The notes beneath the pieces were generated by a model. The model was given only the letters and a program-made list of their open reading frames with translations. It was not told the origin of the DNA and searched no databases. Below, one piece after another: positions 47,588-62,165 of a DNA stretch of 64,000 nucleotides (position 1 is the stretch's first letter; every line of letters begins with the position of its first letter). A program made the translations under genes and the position numbers. This DNA comes from Cylindrobasidium torrendii FP15055 ss-10 (lineage: Eukaryota > Basidiomycota > Agaricomycetes > Agaricales > Physalacriaceae), in NCBI GenBank assembly GCA_000934385.1, contig KN880487.1, positions 1-64,000 of the forward strand, read 5' to 3'.

Positions 47588-50494
47588 ATGAACTGGACCG
47601 CGTCCGCGCTCACGACGCTGTCTTCAGACACACAACCGTCTATCATCGTCTCGACCGAGCAAGGCAAATACATCTTCAACACCGCCGAGGCAACAGGTCG
47701 TTCATTCCTTCAAAGTGGAAGTAATTGGAAGAAGACAAAGGCCGTGTTCTTCACAGATGTCGGTGTGCATAGGATGGGAGGACTTGCAGGTGCGTACTCC
47801 CTATTCGCTGATAAAATCTGCTCTAACCATCTCCAGGGTTGCTCATGACATGGGCGGACGCGACTGTCTCCCAGCTGAATGTATTTGGTCCCACTGGGCT
47901 ATTGCACTACATGGCCACGATGCGGCAGTACACTTACAGGTCCGTACTTGTACCAGCTTCGGCGCGTTTACTAACTATTGCAGGGATTCACTCTATATTG
48001 CACCCACCGAAGTCTCAATGGTTCCCTCACCCACGGCGCTGAAAGTCTTCTCCGACGAGCAGGTCACCATATACGGCATTCCTGTCTGGCCAGCGAGTCA
48101 TCCTGTCTTGCCAAGCCCTGCAGCCAGCGGCGAACCATCCTCCTCTGTCCCTCAGAAACGCAAACAAGAGGAGCCAACCGATGTGGTTGCGCTTATGACA
48201 GCCCAACATTTGAGCCCGAGTCAACTCAGCGGCGAACTTGCAGACGACTGGCGCCGACGCGTCCTTCGAGCGGCATTCCCTGCACCGGAGCCTGCGCCAG
48301 TCGAAGCCTCACAGCCAAGGGGAAAGCGTGCGCGCGCACAAAAACAGCAAGATGAACAACAACGCCGATTCGACTTGTTCCATGCACCGGAGAAAGACAC
48401 CCCAGTTAGGGAGACCGACCAGTTCAAACGCAGACGAATCAAACCACCAGCTGGATTCTACGATGCTCTCCCCGACATGCCGTCTTCATTTCCCCGTCGT
48501 ACTGCAGACCCAGCTGCGTCTCCAGTCTTGTCCTATGTCATCTTTGGGCCCAAAAACCGCGGCAAATTCGACTCTCGCAAGGCAGACGCTCTCGGAGTGC
48601 CGAATAATGCGCTACGAGGACTTCTTACCAAAGGCCAAAAGGTCTCATTTGATGTAGTAGAGGACGGCAAGACGTTGTCACGGACCGTAGAACCTGAGGC
48701 GGTCATGGATGCGCCTGAGCCTTCGTCTGTGCTCCTCATCCTGGATATTCCTTCCCCAGACCACATTCCGTCGCTCCTCAAGTCATTCGAAGAAATCGCC
48801 CTGTACACATCTCTATGGCAAGAGCCGAACAACGACCAAGTAGTCAGCTGTGTCTTCCACAACTGTGGACCTGGGGTGCTGGAGGACGAGCGGTACATTG
48901 CATTCATGAACAAATTCCATGACGGCTGCAGCCATTCTGTTACCTCTCCAGAACACAGTCCCGACCCAGTCACTTTCACCGATGCCGCCCATCAGCAACT
49001 CTGCAGGCAGGCTCTCGACGCGGACATGTTTCCCATCCAAAAATTCAACCTGACTCCTCGAAAAGATTTGCGCGCGATTCCGGGAATTCCCAAGCTGGCT
49101 GAGCTCATGCATGCGGGCACAACTATCAAGTTGCGTCCTGCATCCGGATTGCATGTTGCGGACAGGGAGGATAGGTTCCACCCAGCGTTGAGCAAACCTC
49201 TCGACGCCCTTTTGAAGCCGGAGACTTTCACGGCCTACGAGCAGGCTAAAGAGAATGTGCGGAAGGAGGCCGAGCAGCGCGAACTAATCAAGGAAGAACC
49301 TATTCCTGGGGCGAACGTTGGCATCATCCCTCTTGGAACCGGTAGTGCGATCCCCAGCAAGCACCGCAATGGTGAGTTGCCTACTGCGTGCTTTATTCTT
49401 CTTTTCTGATTTTTGAAGTGTCGTCTCTTCTTGTTCGGATACCAGGCAAGGGGAATATTCTGCTCGACGCTGGCGAGGGTACTTGGGGTCAACTAGCGCG
49501 TCTGTATGGGGTGGACAAGACTCAACCAGGCAATGTCTGGGACGTCCTACGCGACATTCACTGCGTCTTCATCAGCCATACTCACGGCGACCACCATATG
49601 GGCCTCCCTGAAATTCTGCGCCGACGGAAGACGCTGGATCCACCGCCAACCACGCCTCTGTACATCATCAGTGTCCGGTCAGTGCACATGTACCTGCGCG
49701 AGATACAGCAAGTGCAGGATTTGGGCATTGGAGATGCGAGCGGGAATGGGGTTCGTGCCCTGCTCAGCCCCGCACTGCATTACAGGCGGCCGGAGAGTTA
49801 TGTCCCGTCTGGTATGTGGCAGGTTGGGGGCACCGAGGAATGGTTGGATATAGGTCTTTCGCAGGCTAGGGCGGAGGACATGAAGGCCGTGCTTGGGTTG
49901 AAGGATTTTTGTACAATCGATATGTACCATCGGATGGTGTGTTATGGATGCCGCATCGAGAGTGAGGATGGGTGGAGCATTGCGTGCGTATGTTTTCCCT
50001 GGCCCTGCGCTTGTATTCATGTCTATACAGATATTCGGCTGATACTTTGCCAACGGACTCGATTGTGCGGGCAGCGCCAGAAAGCACATTGCTCATTCAT
50101 GAAGCGACCATGTCAGATGATCAGGCTGACCAGGCCAAATCCAAAGCGCACAGTACACATTCTCAGGCTATTGTCGTCGGACAGAAGTACGTTCCGTTCG
50201 TGCATTTTTCTGACGTACAGAGTACTGACTTGGACGTTCAGGATGAATGTCAAATCGCTTCTACTCACGCATTTCAGCGCGCGGTACCCCAAGCTCCCGT
50301 CTTCTGGAGGCAAGACATATGCGCAGTACTGGACGCAGAAGGGACGCGAGATGACTGTTGCCCATGCATTCGACCATCAGAACCTTACGCTTGGGTCGAT
50401 GTGGAAGATGAAGCACTACCTGAAGGGTATGGTGGATACCCTCAAGGAAGAAGGCGCAGAGGAAGAAGAGGAGCGGGCGTTGCAAGCACAATAA
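47588..50494 (+). CDS. TRZ1: tRNase Z, long form (tRNA 3'-processing endonuclease)
   Basis: Zinc phosphodiesterase that removes 3' trailers from precursor tRNAs (ELAC2/Trz1 long form with two metallo-beta-lactamase halves). Start MNWTASALTTLSSDTQPS at 47588. The inactive N-terminal half contains KYIFNTAEATGRSFLQSG, VFFTDVGVHRMGGLAG and LNVFGPTGLLHYMA. A basic linker follows. The active half has IIPLGTGSAIPSKHRN, GNILLDAGEGTWGQL, the zinc motif FISHTHGDHHMGLPEIL, KIAYSADT-equivalent WSIA|YSADTLPTDSIV, LLIHEATMSDD and LLLTHFSARYPKLP. It ends with an acidic tail at 50494. At least five introns, with the one after SIPSKHRN and the one before YSADT well supported. It should act in nucleus and/or mitochondria. 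Confidence 0.95.
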
Positions 50495-50549
50495 CCATTC
50501 TTTTGGTATAGGTACCTCTATTCGCGCATCCGATTTATACTGCGCCTAC

Positions 50550-51860
50550 TCATGCGAAAGGATGCGTATCCGGAATCTCGATTGTGTTTCCCTTAGCTTT
50601 CCAGAACGCTTCGAGTTTGAGCCAACTGTCGACGGAATCCAAGACGGTCTTCTTCCATGGGGTGTACTCGTTCTGTTTGAAGCCTAGGATGGCTTCGATA
50701 CGGGCACGGTCCACGGGTTTCGTGTGGCTCGGCCATTGAGGGATCGCTGAGGCAGGGACAAGACGATGAACGAGTTCAGGATGCGCTTCGGCGATGTAGG
50801 CTCGGGCGTCGAGGTATGAGCCATTTTCCGGTGTGACGATGGGGAAGCGTTTGGCGCCTCCAGAGGGTGCAGGGCCAGCCTTCAGTGCCAATACATGTGC
50901 GCGAGCACTGTCCCGGACGTCGTTGAAGCCATAACTGTGCGGGAAGTGTTTGTTGTCCGGCTTGAGGAAACGGTAGAGGAAGCCGCTTGCGCTGAGGGCG
51001 CCATACCAGGGCTTTCCGGAGGCTGTAAGTGTGAGCTCCTCGAAGCCTGGGGCCAGAGGGCCGTATGTGAAGTCGGGGCTGACTACATGGACTAAGTATC
51101 TAACAACATGAGCAGGAAGAACAAACGTACTGATGGTGAGGTCAATCTCCGGGTGTGCAGCAACGTATGCAACGATGGCTTTGTCGGACGCGGTCTTCGC
51201 GGCGTCGTAAATTAGTGAGGAATCCTTGATTGCGTCTTCCTTAGTAAGCGACCTCCAGTCTGCCTTAATCAGTATCATGCGCATTGTAGGTTCGACAGGG
51301 GCACTTGCCAGCAGGGCCGTAAGGACCTTCGGCATTCCAAGTTACTGTCGAGCCAGTGACAACGACCTTGGTAATCCCAGCTTTGAAGGTTTCCTCCAGA
51401 AGATGGATAGAGCCGTCTATGGCGTCCTGTCATTAAACGGTCAGAAGGATGTACTCAATCATCAGCTCGACGGACCTTGAATCCCTGTTCAGCGTCTGTC
51501 TGACGAAGATTGAATGCAATATGCACGACAGCATCAACATCCTTCAAAGAGTCCTGGAGTGGCTGAGAAAAAATGTTGGGGATATCGACAACCTCCCATT
51601 GCGCTTGATTGTATCCCTTGAGGGCACGCTTGAGACCTTCGACCTTGGCGCCTCGCGCTGGGCTGAGTGGTCTTAACATTAGAGAAGCTTGTATGGCAGA
51701 CGGAATGGTTTTACCAGCGGACGCGATATCCAGCAGCGATAAGCTGTGTCGTAACTTCGAATCCTATAAATCCACTAGCACCGGTGACCTATCGTTTCAA
51801 TCAGCCACCTTCTAGAGACCACTGGAACATCGAATGCACAAAGATGAGTTTGTTCGACAT
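50550..51860 (-). CDS. NAD(P)-dependent extended short-chain dehydrogenase/reductase
   Basis: Related to dihydroflavonol-4-reductase/cinnamoyl-CoA reductase-like epimerases; the substrate is unknown. A seven-codon first exon starts at 51860 (MSNKLIF) and splices into VTGASGFIGFEVTTQLIAAG, giving the glycine-rich NAD(P) motif TGASGFIG. Further exons read RCPARGAKVEGLKRAL, DVDAVVHIAFN, DAIDGSIHLLEE, ITKVVVTGST, the active-site YDAAKTASDKA (YxxxK), TIISPDFTYGPLAPGFEEL, HSYGFNDVRDSARAHVLAL and the C-terminal SVDSWLKLEAFW. The end is at 50550, only 55 bp from the tRNase Z stop (convergent). Introns are 43-65 nt. No signal peptide, so it is cytosolic. Confidence 0.87.
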
Positions 51861-54800
51861 GACCACCGCTGAAAGACTGAATCTTAGAGGAAGCAGGGAT
51901 TTGAGGTGCTCACAAACTGTATGCCGCCTTTTAAATCCAGCATTCTTCCATTCGCTAGGATTACTCAGCGGGCATATTAGAAAACTATCGCATACTACTA
52001 AGCCTCGGAAAACCCGGTGAGCAAGTGGATTCTTCGGTACATTGGTCAGGTACTTATTCGTCATTTTTTGCGAGTACTCTATGTAGACTATTTTTCGCGA
52101 GACATGGGTCGTATTTGAGCCTTCAAGCTTCTGGAGAAGCCTTTCTGAGCGATCAGAGTTGATGGCGCATCAACTCTAACCTCGACTCGACAGGAGGAGA
52201 TCTCGGATAAGAATCTAGGCATGCAGTTGACCGAGCGACCGCACGCGAACGACTGATCATAGCCGCTGGAATTGAGGCTCTGCGCAGATTCGAGTACGGC
52301 AGGTAAAAACTTTGAGCACCGCACCGACAGACCACATTGAAAAATTCAAGGTCCAATGGGAGGTCGAGAATTAGAGAACGCGGTGCCATGAATCTGCCTT
52401 CTTACTCTGAGCATGAACATCTTTGTTAAGGTCTGGGTTAGTTCTATATGAACAGAGATGCACTCCCAGGGCCTCTTTGATTGAAGCAAATTTCTATCGT
52501 CGCACAGACACCTGCATTCTCCAAAATTCCCACAGCTTCATCTTGGATGCACAATTGTGGTACAGCACGTGAAAGTCCTAAATGAATATCGTCCACGTGC
52601 TGGACACAACTCTTCTAATCCGAATTCGGACGATGGTTAATCCCATTTGTGGCCGGACGTATTGCCGTGTTTCCCAGCAACGTCCGCTGCATAGGAGGGC
52701 CTGGGTCGCGCGCCTCCCGACCGCACCTGCGATCGTGTTTCCAAAGAATACCCTCTTTTGTGTTATAGGAGGGCGCAGCGTGGACACGGTCCGGGGATGG
52801 AGCGTCGGTCAGGCGTCAGTGGAGACCATGTCCGACTGCCGACGGACGTTGCCCCGATGGGGATGCAAGCGCGCGCGCCGCCAGCGAACCACGTCTGGCT
52901 GTCACAGTCGAGTGGCACCGTGGGAGACTGGAAGTACAAATAAAGTATTTTCAACATAGAGCTTGTTCGTCGACAAGCGAGAAAGACTTGAGTACCATGC
53001 ATGTCGATCTCCACTGACAGCTTTGCCAATGAGGAGATGTTGAGCCGAGGTCTCCCTCTGACACGAAAGTTGCGCCTGTGTCGATCCTCAAAAAATTTAA
53101 TCAGGCGCTCGTCGTCGGTGCATCATTCTCAATGTCATTGTTTCCATGCATACGACTAAGACTACGGCACACGTTGGCTACACGACAACAGCGAAAGTCA
53201 AAACATAGTAAGTAACACGTACTACCCCGACGTGTACGCTCGGTAAAATGGGACGTACTACTATGTACATATGTGGCTTGAAACGCAATCAGAGGCTATA
53301 TCCTTTGGTGTCGCTTGGGGCGCTAATATGCGGGCTGTGCGACACTCCCGACATGAATCGGGCGGAAAACTAACCTTGACAGTAACATTGGTACTCATTA
53401 GGAACAAGGCGCGCTTGCGGTTCGGGTGCGCTTGGTTGGGTGATCCATTGATGGTTAACCAACCCCGCATCGTCATCGACCTCTGCAACGTACACAATGT
53501 AGTGTGTGCTTGTCGTCGTCGGAAGGTAGAGGCTGCAGAGTTCGAACGTGATTGTGGTTGTTCTGCAATGATCACAAGGAATGCAAGTTGCACGCAAGTT
53601 GCACGACCTGAACTCGAAAAATGTACGTCTAGAAGCGCATTCGAATTCGGAAAAAACCGAGGAATGCCTGACGCTTTCTGTGACCCATTCCTACTATTCT
53701 CATCGTCGGCCACACATTTCCAACTCCAGTCGGGGCCTAGAATTGACGGAACGGCATGGATGGAGACATTGGGATGGTTGGGAATGGAGCGTACTGGGGA
53801 GAGAGTCGCAAGGGCGGGGGCGCGCACAGCTCCGATGATCCGTTCAGAAGCAGTCAATTTTCCCTTTAAAAGCAGCATGCTCGCAGTGCCTAGAAAAGGA
53901 CGAACAAACAAAGGACCCTGGGAAATAATCAGGCAACCCATGCTGATTAAATGGGAGCGAGGTGATGTTCCTGAGATAAGATGGGATGAGGATGAGATAA
54001 TCACAAACGCAAATGAAAAGAAGGTGTGTACTGTGCGCCACACGTGGAATGGGATAGTCTTTTGCCAGCTTGGACTGAGATGATCTGTCAGGATTCATGG
54101 TTCTGTCATGCGCTGGGCTCCGCCGAGTCGGTGGGCAGACTGTGGTTCCGCAAGGATTTATTTTATTTTTCTCTTCTCCCCATCGTTGGGGAGCTGCGCG
54201 TACCTAAGTAGCTCACACGACGACTCACCGCGGCCTCGCACGACGACGACACGATCACTGCCGCCTCGAGCATTGTGCGGGAAAGGTGCCGCTTCGGCTG
54301 ATGACGCATCGGCGGCCCTGATGCGCAGGCCCAGACACGGTTCGGGAGTACCCACGAATTCCAATTCCGGAATCCAAACTCGGCAGATACAGCTAAGGGA
54401 AGTGTGACCAATTGATGCGCCTGCCTCCCTGTCTATATAGTCCACGGTGAACGCGCTAGTGCAGACCTAGGTAGGTTATACTACTCGGGAAATCTCGCGT
54501 CCACTCTCTGGTCAGCTTTACGTCGAATAATAATCAAGGTGTAATCGATGAGCGCATGCCAAAAGGAAAATCCCAAAAATCTAGAGAAAATCAGACTACT
54601 CGGTTCCGCACGGTGCGGGAGAGGGCGCGTTCCTAATTGCATCGTCGGCTTGCCGTGGTCATCGGTGGAGGATACGTACAGCGCAACAACCTGCAAATGC
54701 CCGAGCTGAGACGACGCACTCAAACATAAGATTGTTCACCGGAAACGTGCACGGCGCCGAAGATAGACGTGGGGGAATGAAGGTTTAGTGTTCACCCTGC

Positions 54801-55427
54801 CAATGGGTGCGATGCGCACATTCCCGCAGGAGCCACGCGCGTCGTTGTAGGGGGCAAAGAGGGGGGAGAAAAAGGCGCATCAATTTCCCGTAGAAGCCCG
54901 CCCAGAAAGGCAAGCGGATATCTACATAAACTAAGTACGTGCAAGAAGCGCGCCTATTTCTCGGCGACTCAGCTAACGAAACTCGAAACACAAAGAGTAC
55001 GCTGTGGCTGTGACAACAATACGACGTCGGGAACCGAAAATAGCGGCGCGTTGCCGGTCCCGCATGCTTCGAAATGCCGGAGGCAATAAGGACATACCGG
55101 GGAGCAGATCTGAATTTCCCGATTGGAAAACGAACGATTTGCCATGACGAAATGGAGATAAAGCGCGATCGGGTGGTTACCCTGAATTTGCAAAACTTCG
55201 CTGCCTGTTGCGGCCAAGCCAGAATTTCTACGATGCGGCTGAAGATATATAAGCGAGGCGCGGAAGTGGATGGCAGGGATCGTCTCTTTGCCTTCTGCTT
55301 GCCAGCCTAAAGCGCCCACTTCACCCGCGCCGTCAAACAGGCAACTATCTAGTAGCTTCGCTTCGCGCATTAATTGCCTTGTCTTCCTGGACCGCATTAG
55401 CACCCACCTTTATTAAAGAAGCAGAAG
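51861..55427. other. Gene-poor stretch, about 3.6 kb
   Basis: No gene can be supported. Two long frames of 260 and 270 codons lie antiparallel over 53261-54083, but neither shows a domain or fungal splice sites. A TATA-like ATATATAAG occurs near 55244, about 180 bp before the RanBP2-type gene, so the right part is probably its promoter and leader. No repeat or RNA gene recognised. Confidence 0.5.
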
Positions 55428-57746
55428 ATGCAGAGTACGAGTCCGGTCGCCTCTTCCTCCTCCTCCCTCCCGCCGTCTCCTACTCGCAAAATGCTGGACG
55501 ACTCCTTTGACGCGCTGCCTCGCGCGTTCGCCAGCCTCGAACTGTCTCCAGCGTCGTCGGCGACGAGCAGCGAACTATCCGATCTCCCACGGTTTACAGC
55601 GCCCTCTCCAGAGATTTTCGCTGCCACTCGGTCGAGAGTCGTTCGTGTACGTGGCTCCCCCCGCTGGCCATCATCCACTCTCGCGCTCACACGTACCACC
55701 AACAGTTCTTTGGCCTACCCGATCCTCCTGAAAAGTACCTCGCGGCTGTGCTCTACTCGCCTCAGGTGCGCACCGCGGATAATGCCCTGTTTTTTTCTCG
55801 TTGCTCACCCTTTTTTTTCTCAGTCAAAAATTCCGCTCCCTCTCACAATGTGGACGCTGCGCTCCGAGCACCGCAGCAACACCGTCTGGGCAGTGTACAA
55901 AACGCACGACGAGGTTCGTGCTCTTCTTCTTCATCCTCTGCTTTGTGCCTTGATTGGCCGGGTCCTCTTCGTTTTTAATTTATTTTCGACTATTTCCCCG
56001 AGTTATATATGCACGCGATCATCCCACCTGAAAGTTTGATGCCGGATTGCTTATTTCCACTTTTCACAGGCGTGTCGAGCTCTCTCCCTCTCCAGCCTTG
56101 GCCCGCACCTTTCTCTCGCGCCTGCCCTCGAGCACGACCTTGAGCCGTTCCACAAGCTGCGCCGAGTTGACTTGTCCCTGCCCGACATTATGCACAAGAC
56201 CCAGGTAGGTTCCGAGCATACAAATAGCGAGCGTTCTTGCTAATGATTCCCCGTGCAGTCCCACGTCCCCGCTCTGCAGCGTCCCAACATGTTGCAGCTC
56301 CGCCCAGTCCACATCGCGCCGTCCCACTTTCAGCCCGATGTGTCTCATCCAGAGTTCACGCTGTCGTCCAACCCTCCGAACCCGCGCACGTCGTTCAGGC
56401 TTGGTGACTGGATGTACGTCGTCGCTGTCGTCGCTGCAAGTCCCCAAGTTGACTGATTCTTTCTCCCAGCTGCTCTTCCCCCAAGTGTGCGGCTCACAAC
56501 TTTGGGTGCGTGATTTGCCGCGCCGACGCTAGTCCATATTGACTCTCTTTCAGCCGGAATGTACATTGCATCGGCTGTGGCTGCCCCCGTGCTTCGTCTG
56601 GCATGAACTCCCCGGCGCATCAACTTGCTCCAATTGTGACCAGGCCTCTGCCATCTCCCCGGTTTGCAGCGTCCCCAAATTCTCAGGCGTCGTTCTCCCC
56701 GACCACAGTCCAGCACCCGCCTTCGTACCCGTCGTCGCCAGCGCCACCCGTTAAGTCGACCAATCCACTTCTGACGCCCTCGGGCCGTGCCTTTGCCTCC
56801 GGAGGTCGCGTCCAAAACACGTCCACTGACCCGCTCAATCCGTGTATCATGTTTTGGCCCGACAACGAACCTTTCCCGGAGATTGGCCAAATTAGACCCA
56901 GCGGTCTTGTAGGCATTGCAGTACGTCTTCTCGTCGCCGCTCATCCGTTCATCACGCTCATGAACATCGCAGCAGCCTCCCATTCTCAATACTGGGAACC
57001 GTGGCCCTATTTCTCACGTATGTCTACCCACCCCTCACCCATGCGTTCCGTTCTCTAATTCTGTCCGTTTAGCAACCTGGAGATTGGGTATGTCACAAAT
57101 GCAATTACCTCAACTGGAGGCGCCGCAAAGTCTGCCAGACATGTTTCCCTTGTACGTCTTCCCATCCCCTTGCTTTGTTTATTCAAAGCTAATCATCGCA
57201 CTATCAGACGCCGAGGGTAATGGTGACTCCATTTCGGCTGCGGTCCAAGCCGAGCGCATCGCTCTCCTTACGAACGTGCTCGCCAAGACTCAAGGACAAA
57301 TGCCCGCGCCCCAGCGTTCCCACTCGATGACGCCGCCTCAAGTGCACAGGCCGTTCATCAACAGTTCTCCACCCCACGGACATGCCCCAGTTCACCGTTC
57401 GCAGTCGCACTTCGAGCTCGGCAGCCAGTACAGCAATGTTCCCGCCTCTGGTCGCCCAATTTACCAAACCTCTGGCCATGTTCATGCCCCAGCTCCTGCG
57501 CCCCTCTTGCCTTCGTTCCTCCAGGAGATTGTCCAGTCGCCAATGCTCTCCCCGGCGTCAACCTCCTCGGCTGATCTCTCCTTCGACGAGTACGACCAGC
57601 TTATCATGCAGGAACGCGCTGCCGCCGCTGCTCACCAGAGCTCCAAGATCGCCGCCCTAGCCAGTATTTGGAAGATGGACGGACACGAGTTCTCTGCCAT
57701 CCGGAGTAGGCAGAGCAGCCGTGAGCGCGTCCACCATGCTCTCTGA
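55428..57746 (+). CDS. RanBP2-type zinc finger protein, probably RNA-binding
   Basis: Start MQSTSPVASSSSSLPPSPTRK at 55428, stop at 57746. Multiple short introns join FFGLPDPPEKYLAAVLYSPQ, TMWTLRSEHRSNTVWAVYKT and PDIMHKTQ to the first zinc finger: RLGDWICSSPKC, AAHNFGRNVHCIGCGCPR. A Pro/Ser-rich region of about 150 residues follows (ALPSPRF-like repeats of SP), then the second finger QPGDWVCHKCNYLNWRRRK, VCQTC. Both match the RanBP2 pattern W-x-C-x2-4-C-x3-N-x6-C-x2-C, which in many proteins binds single-stranded RNA. The C-terminus is low-complexity (SQSHFELGSQYSNVP, AAAAHQSSK), ending with REERVHHAL-like charged sequence. The architecture resembles fungal RanBP2-finger RNA-binding proteins, but I do not assign an orthologue. 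Confidence 0.82.
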
Positions 57747-60739
57747 TTTCTTCCGCTTCCCATTCCCATTACCTACCCTCATCCATCCATGCAATTTCCC
57801 CGGATCTCGCACGTATATATCCCTAAATTATTATGTGGCAACATTGGATTCTGCGGTATCTCAACGCACGTAAGTAAGTATGTACATCCCCTCACCCCCC
57901 TCCTCATCCCACCCCCTCCTACATCTAGTGTACCATCTAATTCTGCCGGCGCGCGTCGTCCTGCTTCATCTTTCCCCTCCTGTTGTTGTTTTTTCCCCAC
58001 CCGACATTGACACTTGGAACGCATTTGGGCTTTTTCTCTATATCTATCACTTATTTCTCCTCTTTCTTCTCGTCGAATATACTTTGTGCGTATATATTCT
58101 GGTATATATCTTGGAGCAAAGCAAATGTGTGTTATGTCCTTTGTCTGACGTGCCCTGTAAAGTTTACATGTTCGAAGGTAAGGTTGACGAGGCGATGTAG
58201 CCTTTAGCCCTTTGAGTTTCTCATTTCCGCTTGGCGCCGTTGAACCTAGAGCTCCGCCAACGTGTGCGCGGGAGGGTTGAATCGAGGCGGCGGCGACCTT
58301 CACGTCAAAGTCATTCGCACTTTGAGCTACAATCAAGCTCCGCGATGCTTCGTGGTTACAAGCATGGTGTGATGTATTCCTTTCTCAGGTAGAGTGGGTG
58401 ACTTATGCTTCATGCTCACCGCGCTCAACTCAAACAACAAGTCTCAATGGGAATTTCCCCTGCCATTCAGAGTTGTTTAGCTATTCAGAGGTTCTCCAGC
58501 CATTCAAAGTAATTCTTTGGGCGTCCCACTGATGTCGGACACGGCAAACAATGGATAAACGGTGTCTTGCGACCCCAAGCCTCTTCTTTCTCAGGTGGAA
58601 GGCCGACTGCCTTGCTGACATATGTATAACTCGGGAGAGTCTCAGCGCCGGGAGCAGCCGTGTTCCTCCATCCATCCACATTCGCGAGGAACTGAGCAGG
58701 AGGAGTTGAATTTCCCCGGGTCCTCGGGCATCCGTACATGGTAGTACCCGAGTGGACTGCCTACCAATCTCATCGAGGACGTTGGTCGCGTGCTACATGC
58801 TATATCATTATGGAAAATGGAATCCTCTGCATTTCAATCGGTTTCCAAGGGCGCATCAAACACACGAGGCTCGCAACCCACGGGCCGCCAACCCTTCCCC
58901 CACGTGAAATATCCAATCATTCAAGAATCGATTTATATCTGCAGCGTTGGAAATTGGGAGGTCTGGACTCTGGAGTGTATGTGCATTTTCAATGTCAATT
59001 TTCAGGTTCTGGGGTAATGGAATTACTGAAGTGTGCTATACACATATGTTACCTTGTAACGAACCCTTTCCTTTGTCTGAGGTAGCTCCAGCCTCCGCCT
59101 CCGCTTTGGCCGTATTTCAAAAGGAAAAGGGTGATATCCGCTGCCCGGCACGCGTACGAGGGCTTGGGATTTATTTGCGCCTTGGAGGGAAGGAGATATA
59201 CCGGACGGCGCGGTTATGATCCCGCTGTCAGTCCCGGCGCGATGATGGAGAGTAGGATCGATTGTTACCTAGTTAGCCTCTAACAAGGAGTGGTTATTAC
59301 TATAACTGAAACGGACAAGTGGGTCGAGATGACAGAAAATGAAATAACTAGGCCTCTCACAACCGAGCACAATGCAGACGTCCGAGATGAATGCGAGACA
59401 GCCTCGTTCATTGGGTACGATAACAGAAGGCACGCGAGGCTGCTCGCTCGTCATCCCTGTCGGCGGGTGGCGGAAAAAGCAGGATTCGTCCAGGTCTGAC
59501 GTCGGGGGGCGGATCGCCTGCTCGACGACCCACGGATACCAAAAGAAGTATTTGCGCGGCGCCACCAATGATCGTCGGTGCAGCCGCCCGTCGCCATTTA
59601 CGTAGTTATTGACGCGGACGCTCGGTCCACATTGCGCCTGTCGTGCGTAGGTTGAGGCCAATCCCGCACGACGTATGCAATGGGCAATATTGGGCTCGCT
59701 GTGGGTCACTTAATCACAAGGTGATTGTGCGGCCTCCTATTCTCGCGGATGGTAGCCACTGAGCGCGCGACTCTATCTTCTTCGTAGCCTTGAATGAGGC
59801 AGACACTGTCAGGAGGAGAATCCTCCACGGGGGTCATTGTCTTCTTCAGTTGGCCCACAAACTTCGGTCTACCTAGGATCGACCCGAAGCCTCGTTCCTC
59901 TACCTCAACTGGATCAGCACCTTCTTGCAGCCTTGGGTTCGATTCTCGACAACTGGCGACGCTGGGTCTGACTGTCAATTTGGTCAATCCATGGGCCACC
60001 GTTAACAGCACCTAGTCATAATATTTTCTTTCTTTCTTCAGTACCAGGGTCGAGTCTTGATTGAAGGAGAAAGGAAAAGGCCATCTCCATTCCTTCGAAA
60101 GCGGTATTACTTAGCCTTGGGAAGTATACGCGCGGGTTCAGTTTCCAACTCGGGAGCGCCGCAGTGAGTTATTGAAGTATTCACGTCTTCTCTTCCTCAT
60201 TTATATATTTCCATGATGCAAGTCAGTGACTCTAATCCCAAGAGCTGGTCCCAAAAATGCCCACGCATGAGGAGGTCTGCTTCGGGCAACCTTGCCAGAG
60301 TGCACGCAATATGGCCTATAAATACACCCGTTAGTTCACGTCAAAGGGCAGTGCCGCAAACATCTCTCCAGGATTTCGCGACCAGAGCTGCTGGAATTTC
60401 GAGATAATGGTGGTCAGGATCAAAGAGGATATGCTGACATCATTCTGCCGATTGCTCGCATTGTTCTCGGATTTTGACGTCCTTCGTGTCCAGCGTTCTC
60501 AGAACACTCAGACCTGCCACCAATGACGTGGAATTACCAGGGACAGCAAAAGGAGATACTAGCAACATCACTTCGACATTGGGTCCTCGCAATGTACCTC
60601 TGGACCAATCCAAGCTCAAGCGGCCTCATCTACAGTTTCGACCACCCCAAAAAGCCGCGCCATACCAACAAGAAAGCACAAAATACATAATATAACACCA
60701 AGAGATACAACAGTGTTTACTTTTAGATTTTCACGCCTT
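57747..60739. other. Gene-poor stretch, about 3 kb
   Basis: The left part is a T/C-rich 3' flank of the zinc-finger gene. A possible 84-codon minus-strand frame at 58485-58739, a 146-codon minus-strand frame at 59269-59709, and a tRNA-like A-box/B-box pair at about 59901-59946 are discussed in findings; none is called as a gene. The right part is the 3' flank of the DAHP synthase gene. Confidence 0.45.

Positions 60740-62165
<1,426 letters not shown>

Noticed and set aside
59269..59709. 146-codon minus-strand frame as a gene.
   Set aside because: No domain, signal peptide or splice sites, and composition is like other random frames in this region.
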